DNA of 64,000 nt from JAFGVL01 sp963663245 (GCA_963663245.1 OY760143.1:1612001-1676000); one strand, 5' to 3'; positions 52,701 through 61,992 are shown, numbered from the stretch's first letter. A program made the numbers and translations. The notes: generated by a model from the sequence alone, not told the origin.

Positions 52701-55700
52701 TATTTGGCTTAGTATCTTTAATAATATTAACAGAACCGTTCATTGAAACAAAACAACCATCATAAGCTGTAATAGTATAAACACCTTCTACTGTGTATAA
52801 ACCAAAACTCAAAGCAGCACCTGTACCAACAATCGTTGTTATTGAATCGGTTCCATTTCTTTTTAAAGTATAGTCATTACCTAAAGTTGAGCCATCTAAT
52901 AAAACTTCTACTCCTGATGTTCCTTCACAGTACCTTCCATTTGCAGAAATAGAACTTACATTGTATACTACTTGTGCACTTGCATAATTAATAGTAAATG
53001 AATTATTCATTGTAACAGTACAACTAGCAACATCATTAACCGCTTGAATTGTATACGTCCCATTTGTTGATTGTGCACCAAAACTTATTCCACTACCTGT
53101 TCCTACTACAGTATTACCAGTTGGAACTCCATCTTTATATAGTTCATAAGTAACACCTGCCTCTGAGTCCAATAATGTTACTTCATATCCAGTTCCCCCA
53201 TTACAATCAGTAACTGTACCTGTTGGGAAAATAGAATAAACTGTTGGAATTGGATATTCAACAATATTAACTCGGTTAGCCATTTCTAATCTTACAGCAG
53301 GAAATGCTGAATAAAATGCTTCTACCATATATTCTTGGCTACCAAGTGCTGTATTCTTTACATCAGTCCAGCTAACTACACTTCCAACAACAGTACCTAT
53401 TCCAATGTTTTGAGAATCAGATGTGCGAATAAGTTCATAGCTAACTCCTGCTTGAGGATTGTTTATAAACACTGTTCCTCCTACAATATCACCTACACAG
53501 TAGAAGTCTGGATTAGCAATTACTGTTTTTGCATTAAGAGCATCTAATACTTCAATAACTAGATAGGCTGATGAAGTACATCCCGTAACGTTTTTCACAT
53601 TTACTCTTACAGTATCTCCATTTACTAATGTAGATGAGCTATAAATATCTACAGTACTAAAAGGTTGCACTTCAACTCCATTTATTAGGAACTGATAATC
53701 ACCAAGACCTGAAGCTGTAAAATTAATATTGTCTCCTTCGATAATTGATATTCCAGGATTTGCAACTAAACTAGCTACAGGTATTGGTGCAACAGTCATA
53801 TCAATTGCTGGTGCAGAATTACCATAACAGCCTTGAGCAGATTCGACTCTAACGTAAACTTGATCTCCATCACTTAATGCTGTAGTTGAGTAATTAGGAT
53901 TTGCAACATTATCTATTGGAGAACCATTAATGTAATACCAGTAATTTACCATACCTGCAGTAGCTTCAAAATCAACTTGATCTCCATTACAAATAGTATT
54001 ACCTCCTGATGAAGTAATATTCAAATTAGGAGTAGGAAGTGTATTTACAGTCATTGTAATAGTATCTGTATCTTGGCATCCATTTAAATCAGTTATAGTA
54101 ACATATACTTTATCATTATTAATTAATGTAGAGGTTGAATAATTGTCAAGAGCTCCACTTTGAACAGGAACTACTCCCACACTTGATACATAAAAATCAT
54201 AATTTGTTGCCCCTAAACCTCCACTTGCACTTGCAGTAAATATAGTTGCATCACCATCACATATAGTTGAGCCATTATTTGATGAAATTGATGCATCAAC
54301 ATGTTTTACATTAACATTATACGTTGTTGGTGTAATAGTATTACAAGTATTTAATCCTGTATACTGAACACTAACTGTTTGTGATCCTTCAGTATTCCAT
54401 GTTACTTCTATTTCATCTGTAGCAGAGCCACTAGTAATTACGCCTCCTGCAGAAACATTCCAAGCATAGTTACTCATTAGTAATTCAGTAGAATATACAA
54501 CTCCAGAACTTCCTCTACAAATTGAATTAACACCACTTATAGTTGGAACAGGTGCAGGCAATACATTTATTACAGAATCAGTCGGTAACAATGCTGAACA
54601 TCCATTAAGGTCTTCATAATTTACAGAAAGAGTTTGAGCTCCATCTAAATTCCATGTTACTTCAATTTGTTCTGTCCCATCACCATTAGTTATTGTTCCT
54701 CCAGTTACAGACCAAGTGTAATTATTCATTCCAAGTTCAGTAGAATAAATATTAGCTGTTGTTCCTTGACATGGAGTAGTTAAGCCTGTAATCGTTGGAG
54801 TGGGAAGATCTGTAATAGTACAGTTTTTCACTGTAGGTGAAAGTGGTGTACAACCTGTTACTGTCTCATACATTACATCAACAGTTTGTGCACCAAGCAC
54901 ACTCCACCCAACTATAATTTCATTTGTTCCTAATCCACTTAGGATTGTACCTCCTGCTGAAACATTCCAATCATAATTAACCATTGAGGCTTCTGTAGTA
55001 TAGGTAGTAATATTACCTAAACACCCTCCATTAGAACCAGTAATTGTTGGTACAGGTAAATTAACAACAGCTACATTTAATGTAGTTGGAGGTGCTGCTG
55101 TACATAAATTTAGATCTGTATAGATTACCGAAACTGTTTGCGGACCTACTGTATTCCATGTAACTTCTATCTCATCTGTACCTGCACCATTTGTTATTAT
55201 TCCTCCAGCAGAAACACTCCACACATAGCCATTCATGCTTGATTCTGTAGAGTAAGCAACGCCAACATCATCAACACAGGCCAAAGGAGTACCTGTAATA
55301 GTTGGTATTGGTAAAGGATTAGCTGTAACACTAAATACAGATGGAACAGTTGCTGGACATCCATCAGAATTAAGATAATTAACTGTTATTATTTTAGCAC
55401 CATCTGTCATCCACTTTACTGTAATTTCATCTGTTCCTGCTCCTGAAGTTATTGTTCCTCCTGCTGAAACACCCCAAGTATAAGTACTCTGTCCTGATTC
55501 TGTACTATATAGGATATCATTACCATCTGCACAAACAGTACTACTTCCTGTTACTGTTGGTGAAGGTAATGGGTAAACCGTTATATTTTTAAGCGTTGAT
55601 AATGTAGCATCACAACCACCTGCATTTGTATAGTTAACTGAAACTGTTTTTGCACCATCTGTTATCCATGTTACAGTAATTTCATCAGTTCCTGCTCCTG

Positions 55701-58700
55701 ATGTTATTGATCCTCCTGCTGAAATATTCCAAATATAGGAAGACATACCTGACTCTGTAGTATAAGTCGAGTTACCTAAACATAGTGTAGCAGGACCTGA
55801 TATTGTAGGAGTTGGTAACGTCATTACTTCAACATTAAATACCGTTGCTATTGCGGCAGTACAAGTATTAGTATTAGTATAGTTTACAGATATATTTTGT
55901 GGTCCAGCTGTATTCCATGTAACTTCTATCTCATCTGTACCTGCACCATTTGTTATTGTACCTCCAGCAGAAATACTCCAAATATATCCAGTCATACTTG
56001 ATTCTGTTGAATAAGTAACTCCTACATCACCTACGCAAACTGAGTCGCTTCCAGTAACAGTAGGAATAGGCAAAAGGTTTGCTGTAACAGCATATATTGT
56101 TGGAGAAACTGCTGAACAACCAAAGGTGTTTTTGTAATTTACAGAAACTGTTTTTGCTCCTGCTGTTGACCATTGTACCGTAATTTCATTTGTACTGGAT
56201 CCACTAATAATTGTACCTCCTGCTGAAACATTCCAAGTATAGGTATTCATTAAAGCTTCTGTAGTATAAGTATGGTTAGCTCCATCTGCACAAACTGATA
56301 TATCACCAATTATTGTTGGTGATGGTAATGGGTTAACTGTAATATTTTCAATTGTTGACGCAGCTGCAGGGCAACCACCAGCACTAGTATATGATACGGA
56401 TACTGTTTGTGGGCCATCTGCAGACCAAGCTACTTGTATTTCATTTGTGCCGGCACCGCTAATAATTGTACCTCCTGCTGAAACATTCCAAGCATAAGCG
56501 CTCATTCCTATATCTGTAGAATAAGTTTCAGTGCCAATACAAGATGGATTTGCTCCAATTATATTCGGTATAGGTAAAGGGAGAATTTCAACATCATATT
56601 CTGTAGGCGTAGCAGCTGTACAACCTATAACATTCTCATAATTAACAGAAACAACATGAGGACCTGACGTATTCCATGTTACTTCGATCTGATTTGTTGG
56701 TAAGCCATTAGTTATAACACCGCCGCCTGATACGGTCCAATCGTAAGTAGAAAAAAGAGCTTCAGTTGTATAAGTTACATTTGTTGAGCCAATACAAAGA
56801 GTGTCATCTCCAATAATTGTAGGTGCTGGAGCTGCATTAACTGTTACATCATATTGAGTTGCAACAGCAGCTGTACAGCCAGAACTATTACTATAATTAA
56901 CTCTAACATATCTAGCACCAGCTGAAGTCCAAGACACAGTAATCTCATTGGTTCCAGCACCTGCGGTAATTGTTCCTCCTGTTGAAATCGACCAGTTATA
57001 TACAGTCATTGAAGCTTCTGTAGTATAAGTAATACCTGTAACACCCTCACAAACAAGTCCTGGCCCACTAATAATAGGCTCTGGAACAGGATTTACAGTA
57101 ACATTTTGTACCGTAGGAGTTGGTGCGCTACAGCCACCTGAATTTGTATAGTTAATAGAAACTGATTCAGAAGCAACATCATACCACTTGACAGTTATTT
57201 GATTTGTGCCAATTCCTGATTGAATTACCCCTCCAGCAGAAACTATCCAATCATAAGAAAAATAAGCACCTTCAGTAGTATACGTTTTTATTGATGTAGT
57301 ATCTAAACAAAAACTAGATGGTCCAACAATAGTAGGTAAAGGCTCTGCTTTTGCATATACATTATAAATCGTAGGAGAAATTGCTGAACAAGCAGTTGGG
57401 TTTTCATAGTTAATACTAACCCAGTTATTTCCCAAAGTATTCCACGTAACTTTTATTTGTCTTGTTCCTGCTCCTGATGTTATTGTTCCTCCTGCAGATA
57501 TCTGCCAATCATAGTTTAGCTTTCCTGATTCAGTTGTATAAATAACATCAGGAACTCCAGTACATACAGTATCTACTCCTGAGATAGTTGGTATGGGTAA
57601 AGGATATACATTAAGGTTATACACTGTTGGCATAATTGGTGAACAAGTAAAAGTATTATCATATGTAACAGTAACTATTTTTGCCCCTGAAGTAGACCAG
57701 CTGACATCAATTTGATTTGTTCCTTGACCACCATTAATAATTCCACCGGCAGAAACCGTCCAATTATAATTACTCATGCTAGCTTCTGTTGTATAAAATA
57801 CATTCAAATCAGCACCTAAACAAACAGAATCTTCTCCAGTAATCGTTGGTAAAGGAAGAGGATTAACAGTAACATTTAAAACTGTAGGTGTAAGCGCAGG
57901 ACATCCATCTGAATTATTATAATTTACAGTAATCGTTTGTGCTCCAACAGAGCTCCAATTTACCGTTACTTGATTTGTCCCTGCTCCACTAGCAATAGTT
58001 CCACCAGAAGGGATATTCCAATTGTAAGCACTCATACCAGCTTCTGTGGTATAAATTACGCCTGCAGCTCCTACACATAAGTCTTGATCTCCAGTTATAG
58101 TTGGAGCTGGTCTATCATACACCCATAAATTAGTAATAGTTGGAGCTACTGGGACACAACCATACTGATCAATATATGTTACTGAAACTTGCTGAGGTCC
58201 TAAAACACTCCAATCAACAGTTATTGAATTTGTTCCTGATCCAGAACTAATTACACCACCAGCAGTAGTAGTCCAAACATAGCTACTCATACCTGCAGCT
58301 GTTGAATATGTACGTGATGATGTAATACATACACTTGTAGGGCCTGCTAAAGCAGGAATAGGTTTTTCACGAACAGTAAGATTATAGGATGTTGGTGTAA
58401 GAGGCACGCAACCATTTGCATTTTCATAAGAAACTGTTACTGTCTCTCCTCCAGCTGTTGTCCAATCAACAGTTATTTCGTTAGTACCTGCTCCACCAAC
58501 AATTGTTCCTCCTCCAGAGGTTGACCAAATATAATTAGTCATTCCAGGTTGTGTTGTATATTTTCTTCCTAATATTTCATCTATACACACATTTACTGGA
58601 CCTGATATAGATGGATTATTTAAAGGATAGAAATCAACTTCAGCAGAACCTGTCATCGTAGAATTACAAGCATCACTACTATCATTCTTAGCAAAAACAG

Positions 58701-59301
58701 TATACGTACCTGCTACTGCAGGTGAAAAAACCAAACTAGAACCGGTACCTGCTATTGAATCATCTGGGGTACCATCTTTTAATAAAATATATTCGATACC
58801 TGTTTCTGAACCATCTAATGTAAGCGCAGGCAATTGCCCTGGACATAGAGTAGTATCATTTCCAAAATCAAATCCACTTGGAACTCTATAGATGTATGTA
58901 AAGTCATAGGCAACTGCTAAAGAACCAATACCATCACTCTGTATATAACTAAATACAATTCTTACGGTATCTTTATATTGTGCAGGAACAGCACTTGGAT
59001 CGAAATGCAAAACAGTAGATTGACCAGTACCTGACACTGTGTACCATGTTGGTTGATCTGGGTTAAATGCAAACTCAGCACTTACCTTCCAGATCATTAA
59101 AGTACAAGCAGGATCCCAAACATCTGGAACAATATTTACGATACCCTCATCTTCACAGTAACTTGCACTTAAGCTAGAAATGAATTCTGGAACTCTAGCT
59201 CCTCTTAAATTACGCGTATCAGCATTATTTTGACTAAAAACATTTGCCGATAAAATTAGAATTAAAGACAAAATAACTAAAAGGGTGTAGTTTCTTTTCA
59301 T
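49783..59301 (-). CDS. Giant repetitive cell-surface adhesin with CHU_C gliding-type C-terminus
   Basis: About 3172 residues long. I begin at the ATG at 59301, which gives a clean signal peptide (LVILSLILILSANVFSQ); an in-frame upstream start would add 15 residues. After an N-terminal domain comes an array of 17 Ig/PKD-like units of about 85 residues (residues ~228-1668), each with PTISG, YTTE, SAGGTI, GAGTNEI and VNY motifs and two conserved cysteines. Further unlike units with YCxG and YxLYxxG motifs follow. The C-terminal 90 residues (LIPNAFSPNGDGKNDKFVI, IFNRWGAIVYE, GTYFYVYNVTF) are the CHU_C/type B T9SS signal. A promoter lies ~190 bp upstream. SprB-like gliding or attachment is probable. 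Confidence 0.9.
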   Translation of the reverse strand: MKRNYTLLVILSLILILSANVFSQNNADTRNLRGARVPEFISSLSASYCEDEGIVNIVPDVWDPACTLMIWKVSAEFAFNPDQPTWYTVSGTGQSTVLHFDPSAVPAQYKDTVRIVFSYIQSDGIGSLAVAYDFTYIYRVPSGFDFGNDTTLCPGQLPALTLDGSETGIEYILLKDGTPDDSIAGTGSSLVFSPAVAGTYTVFAKNDSSDACNSTMTGSAEVDFYPLNNPSISGPVNVCIDEILGRKYTTQPGMTNYIWSTSGGGTIVGGAGTNEITVDWTTAGGETVTVSYENANGCVPLTPTSYNLTVREKPIPALAGPTSVCITSSRTYSTAAGMSSYVWTTTAGGVISSGSGTNSITVDWSVLGPQQVSVTYIDQYGCVPVAPTITNLWVYDRPAPTITGDQDLCVGAAGVIYTTEAGMSAYNWNIPSGGTIASGAGTNQVTVNWSSVGAQTITVNYNNSDGCPALTPTVLNVTVNPLPLPTITGEDSVCLGADLNVFYTTEASMSNYNWTVSAGGIINGGQGTNQIDVSWSTSGAKIVTVTYDNTFTCSPIMPTVYNLNVYPLPIPTISGVDTVCTGVPDVIYTTESGKLNYDWQISAGGTITSGAGTRQIKVTWNTLGNNWVSINYENPTACSAISPTIYNVYAKAEPLPTIVGPSSFCLDTTSIKTYTTEGAYFSYDWIVSAGGVIQSGIGTNQITVKWYDVASESVSINYTNSGGCSAPTPTVQNVTVNPVPEPIISGPGLVCEGVTGITYTTEASMTVYNWSISTGGTITAGAGTNEITVSWTSAGARYVRVNYSNSSGCTAAVATQYDVTVNAAPAPTIIGDDTLCIGSTNVTYTTEALFSTYDWTVSGGGVITNGLPTNQIEVTWNTSGPHVVSVNYENVIGCTAATPTEYDVEILPLPIPNIIGANPSCIGTETYSTDIGMSAYAWNVSAGGTIISGAGTNEIQVAWSADGPQTVSVSYTSAGGCPAAASTIENITVNPLPSPTIIGDISVCADGANHTYTTEALMNTYTWNVSAGGTIISGSSTNEITVQWSTAGAKTVSVNYKNTFGCSAVSPTIYAVTANLLPIPTVTGSDSVCVGDVGVTYSTESSMTGYIWSISAGGTITNGAGTDEIEVTWNTAGPQNISVNYTNTNTCTAAIATVFNVEVMTLPTPTISGPATLCLGNSTYTTESGMSSYIWNISAGGSITSGAGTDEITVTWITDGAKTVSVNYTNAGGCDATLSTLKNITVYPLPSPTVTGSSTVCADGNDILYSTESGQSTYTWGVSAGGTITSGAGTDEITVKWMTDGAKIITVNYLNSDGCPATVPSVFSVTANPLPIPTITGTPLACVDDVGVAYSTESSMNGYVWSVSAGGIITNGAGTDEIEVTWNTVGPQTVSVIYTDLNLCTAAPPTTLNVAVVNLPVPTITGSNGGCLGNITTYTTEASMVNYDWNVSAGGTILSGLGTNEIIVGWSVLGAQTVDVMYETVTGCTPLSPTVKNCTITDLPTPTITGLTTPCQGTTANIYSTELGMNNYTWSVTGGTITNGDGTEQIEVTWNLDGAQTLSVNYEDLNGCSALLPTDSVINVLPAPVPTISGVNSICRGSSGVVYSTELLMSNYAWNVSAGGVITSGSATDEIEVTWNTEGSQTVSVQYTGLNTCNTITPTTYNVNVKHVDASISSNNGSTICDGDATIFTASASGGLGATNYDFYVSSVGVVPVQSGALDNYSTSTLINNDKVYVTITDLNGCQDTDTITMTVNTLPTPNLNITSSGGNTICNGDQVDFEATAGMVNYWYYINGSPIDNVANPNYSTTALSDGDQVYVRVESAQGCYGNSAPAIDMTVAPIPVASLVANPGISIIEGDNINFTASGLGDYQFLINGVEVQPFSTVDIYSSSTLVNGDTVRVNVKNVTGCTSSAYLVIEVLDALNAKTVIANPDFYCVGDIVGGTVFINNPQAGVSYELIRTSDSQNIGIGTVVGSVVSWTDVKNTALGSQEYMVEAFYSAFPAVRLEMANRVNIVEYPIPTVYSIFPTGTVTDCNGGTGYEVTLLDSEAGVTYELYKDGVPTGNTVVGTGSGISFGAQSTNGTYTIQAVNDVASCTVTMNNSFTINYASAQVVYNVSSISANGRYCEGTSGVEVLLDGSTLGNDYTLKRNGTDSITTIVGTGAALSFGLYTVEGVYTITAYDGCFVSMNGSVNIIKDTKPNIYIVSASDNGAYCAGGSGVSISLSNQQTGIDYQLLLNGSPLGSPITGTLSGAVLDFPGMYTTAGVYSVQQSNYSCVTTTVTNAIVSVIPLPKNLNVEGDTTFCESGIGTIYISSSEADVTYTMYRNGISTGISSLGNGGQLAFLVNQSGTYKFTAQRTVSSVSCPIQLSDSIIVSEILFPLVKNYTWINGSGCSDGTVITIVDSEPGVVYTIYSRATGLPLPSYSLSGDGTDISFPGIIDSNGNYYIVAERNGACPVEFTNFGDVHVTILGVATKMEVITTPSSACVGDDIYIGLKNTELNIQYDLYLNGGSSLGADTIVQTIVGDGLAKDFPVKITTEGLYYVTGTDLLGIPPCEIPMLNTVQIKFNPFPIVYNMVGSGVYCDGMSGAIVGLDGTETGVKYYLQYDNGPGFTVIDSIVASGSPINFSNVTLENDFSVYAVSPYGCRSDMNNSITVEKKFNPNTYTVSVDNTNFCGIATGGDIIISGTQKDVTYIVTNVSTSAVVSVLASTDEVTPQLLTNLPEGDYVVEATWSGDACKTILLPAPITIVKAPVPSQPINISIDDVLICEADSSYVRVNNVEVGVLYDLMKNNVLQTRIIDSATDSVRWMVDGTAGDNDDYKVYAYYNGYFSCGQTSSKVVNLQVKTPPVSYSLSPSNYSACAGDPGVSFDVGGSEANIIYELYNQSNVRVDNYVPSSGEVGNPFTFSKQFTAGSYTLVASYITGSCSSSPNATSIITQDDSSLVCFPFEAIPDTMYLNDGQVDNSMAVCYPLKGGNDIVSSLIDANLLIRLIKTWTNANGELVETKGNVELDNNEEDYFTYTRPTSKDKQPVFFGIDSVLYEIKNDIHKNRIDTAVIYIIIGDKEIVEEKVILIPNAFSPNGDGKNDKFVIAFLENQVKSDLKIFNRWGAIVYESNGIYNNDWEGIANKGVSISVGKELPVGTYFYVYNVTFIENGEKLEKRYSGFVELRR
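54298..58620 (-). repeat. Array of 17 Ig/PKD-like protein repeats (about 254 bp each)
   Basis: Seventeen consecutive units, each near 84-85 codons, run from about residue 228 to 1668 of the adhesin. A unit starts at PTISG- or PTITG-like text and ends in a short VNPLP-type linker. Nearly all keep the two cysteines and the motifs YTTE, SAGGTI and VNYxN. Sequence identity differs between units, so the array is partly old. Confidence 0.9.
55054..56571 (-). repeat. Two tandem 759-bp higher-order copies (units 9-11 and 12-14)
   Basis: Within the array, units 9-11 (55813-56571) and 12-14 (55054-55812) pair up in order: unit 9 with 12 (both with an unusually short C-IG/LGN linker), 10 with 13, 11 with 14. 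Both blocks measure exactly 759 bp. Near 55151 and 55910, 759 bp apart, some 49 nt are identical. This points to duplication of a three-unit block. Confidence 0.8.
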
Positions 59302-59492
59302 AATCAAAATGCTTTTAGTCTTTCTTTGTAAAAGTTTATTAGACAATATCTTAACTAATAATAAAACACAACTAACAAAAATTATAATCCCCAGAATTTG
59401 TTAAAAAATACTAGACATTAATAATTTCACATCCGTTAACTATGCTGAACAACATCATTTAAATATCCTAAACGCCTATAAACAGACAAATA

Positions 59493-59522
59493 CAAAGATA
59501 AAAAAGAATTTCAATACTACAA
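59493..59522 (-). promoter_or_regulatory. Promoter of the adhesin operon
   Basis: On the minus strand CTTG-type -33 (TTG at 59522-59520), 19 nt, then TATCTTTG (59500-59493) fits the Bacteroidota promoter. The start of transcription would be about 190 nt ahead of the adhesin ATG, leaving a long leader. Confidence 0.6.
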
Positions 59523-59660
59523 GCATTCTATTAAAATTAACATTTGATTAAGCTCGTGTTTAAACATTGTATTCTAAAAAAACTTTCTACAAAAACTAAA
59601 TAGATAAGGATTCAAATTAAAACAAACAAAATAATATATTGTTCACAACAAATAGGAAAT

Positions 59661-59691
59661 AAAAAAGGAGAGGCAAAACCTCTCCTTTTTT
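59661..59691 (-). terminator. secG terminator
   Basis: There is a perfect 13-bp stem AAAAAAGGAGAGG/CCTCTCCTTTTTT with a CAAAA loop; on the minus strand the outer stem itself supplies a short T tract. It lies about 20 bp past the secG stop. Confidence 0.85.
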
Positions 59692-59709
59692 AAAAAAATA
59701 TTATAAACT

Positions 59710-60063
59710 TTATTGAGCTGGCGCAGCTTCTGGATTAGATGCTCCAAAGGGCAAGGCTGTACTACCACTAGCAGCTTTCTCAGCTTCTTTTTTAGCTTTT
59801 TTAATAAGTTCTGATTCTGTCTGTTTCCCTTGTTCTCCATCATTCATTTTCATTCCTGCAGTAATAATACTTAAAAATGCAATTGCTCCAACTAAAGTCC
59901 AAGTTGCTTTGTTCAAGAATTTATTCGTATTTTGAACACCCATAATCTGATTTGAAGAAGAAAACCCTTGAGCCAAACCTCCACCTTTAGGATTTTGAGC
60001 TAGAACAATAATTATCAAAAGTATCGCTGATATAACAATCAGTACCATTAAAAAGCTTAACAT
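59710..60063 (-). CDS. secG: SecG subunit of the protein translocase
   Basis: This is a 117-residue membrane protein, the SecG accessory subunit of SecYEG. It has two membrane helices (VLIVISAILLIIIVLAQNPKGGGLAQGF, with the conserved QNPKGGGL turn, and WTLVGAIAFLSIITAGM). A charged, Ala-rich C-terminal tail (KKAKKEAEKAASGSTALPFG) is common in this phylum. It lies at the end of a run with lptE and a sigma-54-type regulator on the same strand; the 137-bp gap upstream may hold its own promoter. I recall this order from other Bacteroidota. Confidence 0.92.
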   Translation of the reverse strand: MLSFLMVLIVISAILLIIIVLAQNPKGGGLAQGFSSSNQIMGVQNTNKFLNKATWTLVGAIAFLSIITAGMKMNDGEQGKQTESELIKKAKKEAEKAASGSTALPFGASNPEAAPAQ

Positions 60064-60200
60064 ATCTATTTATTTTTAGTTTATTTTATTTATTAAAAAC
60101 AGCATACAAAGTAAATACTTTTTTCGTGATATTTCAAGTATACACTTTAAAAACTACTATATATGGTAGTGAAATAAAAAAGAAATTTGCAAACAAGACA

Positions 60201-60701
60201 TCACCAATCTGCAACAGTCTGATTATAAATCGTTTCCGTTAGCTCATCGATTATAGCTTGCGAAAGTTGATCTTGCACTTGAGTCAATAGCTTTGAACTT
60301 GAGAAATTTTGGTACGCACTAAATGACTTCTCAAAATCTTTCTCTGTATTAGTCCTATTTACAAATCGAACATTAACTGTCACTGTCAACCTTGTTTCTG
60401 CAGCAATAGCATCGCTCCCAATAGACATGGGCGTAAGATCATAAGCTATCACCTCTCCTTCTATTTGTAAATCACCATTTGTTTTAACAGGAATCAACCT
60501 GGTTTGTTTGGTAAAAATATCCTTTAACCCTTCGTTAAAAGCTGGAGCAAAAGTAGGATTTACTAAAGGAGCTAAATTATTAAAATTACTGATTGTAATA
60601 GTTTTTGTTTTCGAATAATCTATAGACGCTCCATTAAATTTATATGAAATAGAACATGACATTAAAAACAATAGAAAACTAATAAAAAAGATCTTTTTCA
60701 T
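60201..60701 (-). CDS. lptE: LptE-type lipopolysaccharide assembly lipoprotein
   Basis: This is a 166-residue predicted outer-membrane lipoprotein of the LptE family that helps LptD insert lipopolysaccharide. The ATG at 60701 gives a signal peptide with lipobox FLMSC, Cys16. The protein then continues ISYKFNGASIDYSKTKTITISNFNNLAP, a recognisable family opening, and ends LSQAIIDELTETIYNQTVADW. An in-frame upstream start would overlap the preceding gene by 93 bp. The gene begins 1 bp after the stop of the sigma-54-type regulator. Confidence 0.88.
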   Translation of the reverse strand: MKKIFFISFLLFLMSCSISYKFNGASIDYSKTKTITISNFNNLAPLVNPTFAPAFNEGLKDIFTKQTRLIPVKTNGDLQIEGEVIAYDLTPMSIGSDAIAAETRLTVTVNVRFVNRTNTEKDFEKSFSAYQNFSSSKLLTQVQDQLSQAIIDELTETIYNQTVADW

Positions 60702-60702
60702 T

Positions 60703-61938
60703 TTATATCTTATCAAGTTCATATTCTTTAATTTTTCTATAAAGAGTTCTCTCAGAAATATGTAAATCAGCTGCTGCATACTTCCTTTTACCATTATGCT
60801 TCTCTAGTGCTTTCTTAATCATTTCCTTTTCTGCATCTATCAGTGAAAGTGATTCTTCAACATATTCTTCTGTATCTTCAATATCTCTTTTAATATTAAT
60901 ATTAGTAGAGTTTTGCTTAGATGAAAATGGGTTTGATTCTTGAGAAAGATAATCAGAATCTAAAAATGAAGATTTAGCATCACTAATTTGAGAAACATCA
61001 ATATTTTGATTATTAATTATATCATGAACTAACTGTTTTAAGTCATTCATATCTTTCTTCATATCAAATAAAACTTGATAGAGTATTTCTCGTTCACTAT
61101 TAAATGATTTAGCATCATTTTTAGTTTTAAGAATAGCAGGAAGCATCTCATTTTGAGGCAAATACAAACTCAAAACTTCTGCATCAATTTCTCTATTCTT
61201 TTCAATAACAGATATTTGCTCTGTTATGTTTTTTAATTGTCGCACATTGCCAGGCCAATAAAAATTAGACAATATCTCCTGAGCATCTTGCAAAAGCTTA
61301 ACTGGAGGACGATGATACTTTTCTGCAAAATCAGAAGCAAACTTTCTAAACAGTAAAAAGACATCCTCTTTTCTTTCTCTTAAAGGAGGAACCGTAATAG
61401 GAATAGTATTTAAACGATAATATAAATCTTCACGAAAACGTCCATCGTTAATAGCTTCAGCCATATTCAGATTAGTAGCTGCAATTATGCGAACATTAGA
61501 TTTTTGAACTTTAGATGAACCTAAACGCATATATTCACCAGCCTCTAACACTCTTAAAAGCTTAGCCTGTACATCAGATGGTAACTCACCTACTTCATCT
61601 AAAAATATAGTACCACCTTCTGCAGCCTCAAAATATCCCTTTCTTTCACTTTTAGCATCGGTATAAGAACCTTTCTCATGCCCAAATAGCTCTGAATCAA
61701 CTGTTCCTTTTGGAATTGCTCCACAGTTTACCGCGATATAAGTACCATGCTTTCTATGACTATACTGATGAATAATTTGGGCTAAATTCTCCTTTCCAAC
61801 GCCACTTTCTCCTATAATCAAAACTGATAAATCCGTAGGAGATACTTGAACTGCGACATCAATAGCTCTATTAAGTATTGGAGAATTTCCAACAATACTA
61901 TATCGCTGTTTAATCATCTGTAGTTCTGATAGTTGCAT
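60703..61938 (-). CDS. Sigma-54-type AAA+ transcriptional regulator without receiver domain
   Basis: This 411-residue enhancer-binding protein has a central AAA+ domain and a C-terminal Fis-type helix-turn-helix (GKRKYAAADLHISERTLYRKIKEYELDKI). Walker A is LIIGESGVGKE, Walker B is GGTIFLDEVGELPSDVQ, and the lid carries FYWPGNVRQLKN. There is no N-terminal receiver or sensor domain, only about 18 residues. The loop that contacts sigma-54 reads GSYTDA instead of GAFTGA. It is followed by lptE after 1 bp, so it belongs to an envelope operon. A TAATTTTG box lies about 55 bp upstream. Whether it is an active sigma-54 activator is unclear. Confidence 0.9.
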   Translation of the reverse strand: MQLSELQMIKQRYSIVGNSPILNRAIDVAVQVSPTDLSVLIIGESGVGKENLAQIIHQYSHRKHGTYIAVNCGAIPKGTVDSELFGHEKGSYTDAKSERKGYFEAAEGGTIFLDEVGELPSDVQAKLLRVLEAGEYMRLGSSKVQKSNVRIIAATNLNMAEAINDGRFREDLYYRLNTIPITVPPLRERKEDVFLLFRKFASDFAEKYHRPPVKLLQDAQEILSNFYWPGNVRQLKNITEQISVIEKNREIDAEVLSLYLPQNEMLPAILKTKNDAKSFNSEREILYQVLFDMKKDMNDLKQLVHDIINNQNIDVSQISDAKSSFLDSDYLSQESNPFSSKQNSTNINIKRDIEDTEEYVEESLSLIDAEKEMIKKALEKHNGKRKYAAADLHISERTLYRKIKEYELDKI

Positions 61939-61992
61939 AAATTTTAATATTCAATATTTATAAAAGACTGCTATTTTATCATGATAGACTGA

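Larger units (their letters stand above)
59302..59709. other. Intergenic region upstream of the adhesin
   Basis: About 400 bp of AT-rich spacer. It holds a good promoter (59493-59522) with a leader of about 190 nt for the adhesin operon, and the secG terminator at 59661-59691. I see nothing else. Confidence 0.6.

Noticed and set aside
54298..58620. Regular repeats that could be taken for a CRISPR or satellite array
   Set aside because: The repeats are about 254 bp, keep one reading frame and encode Ig/PKD-like units, so they are protein repeats.
59302..59346. Upstream in-frame start of the adhesin (adds 15 residues)
   Set aside because: The start at 59301 gives a clean signal peptide; the extension is polar and would spoil it.
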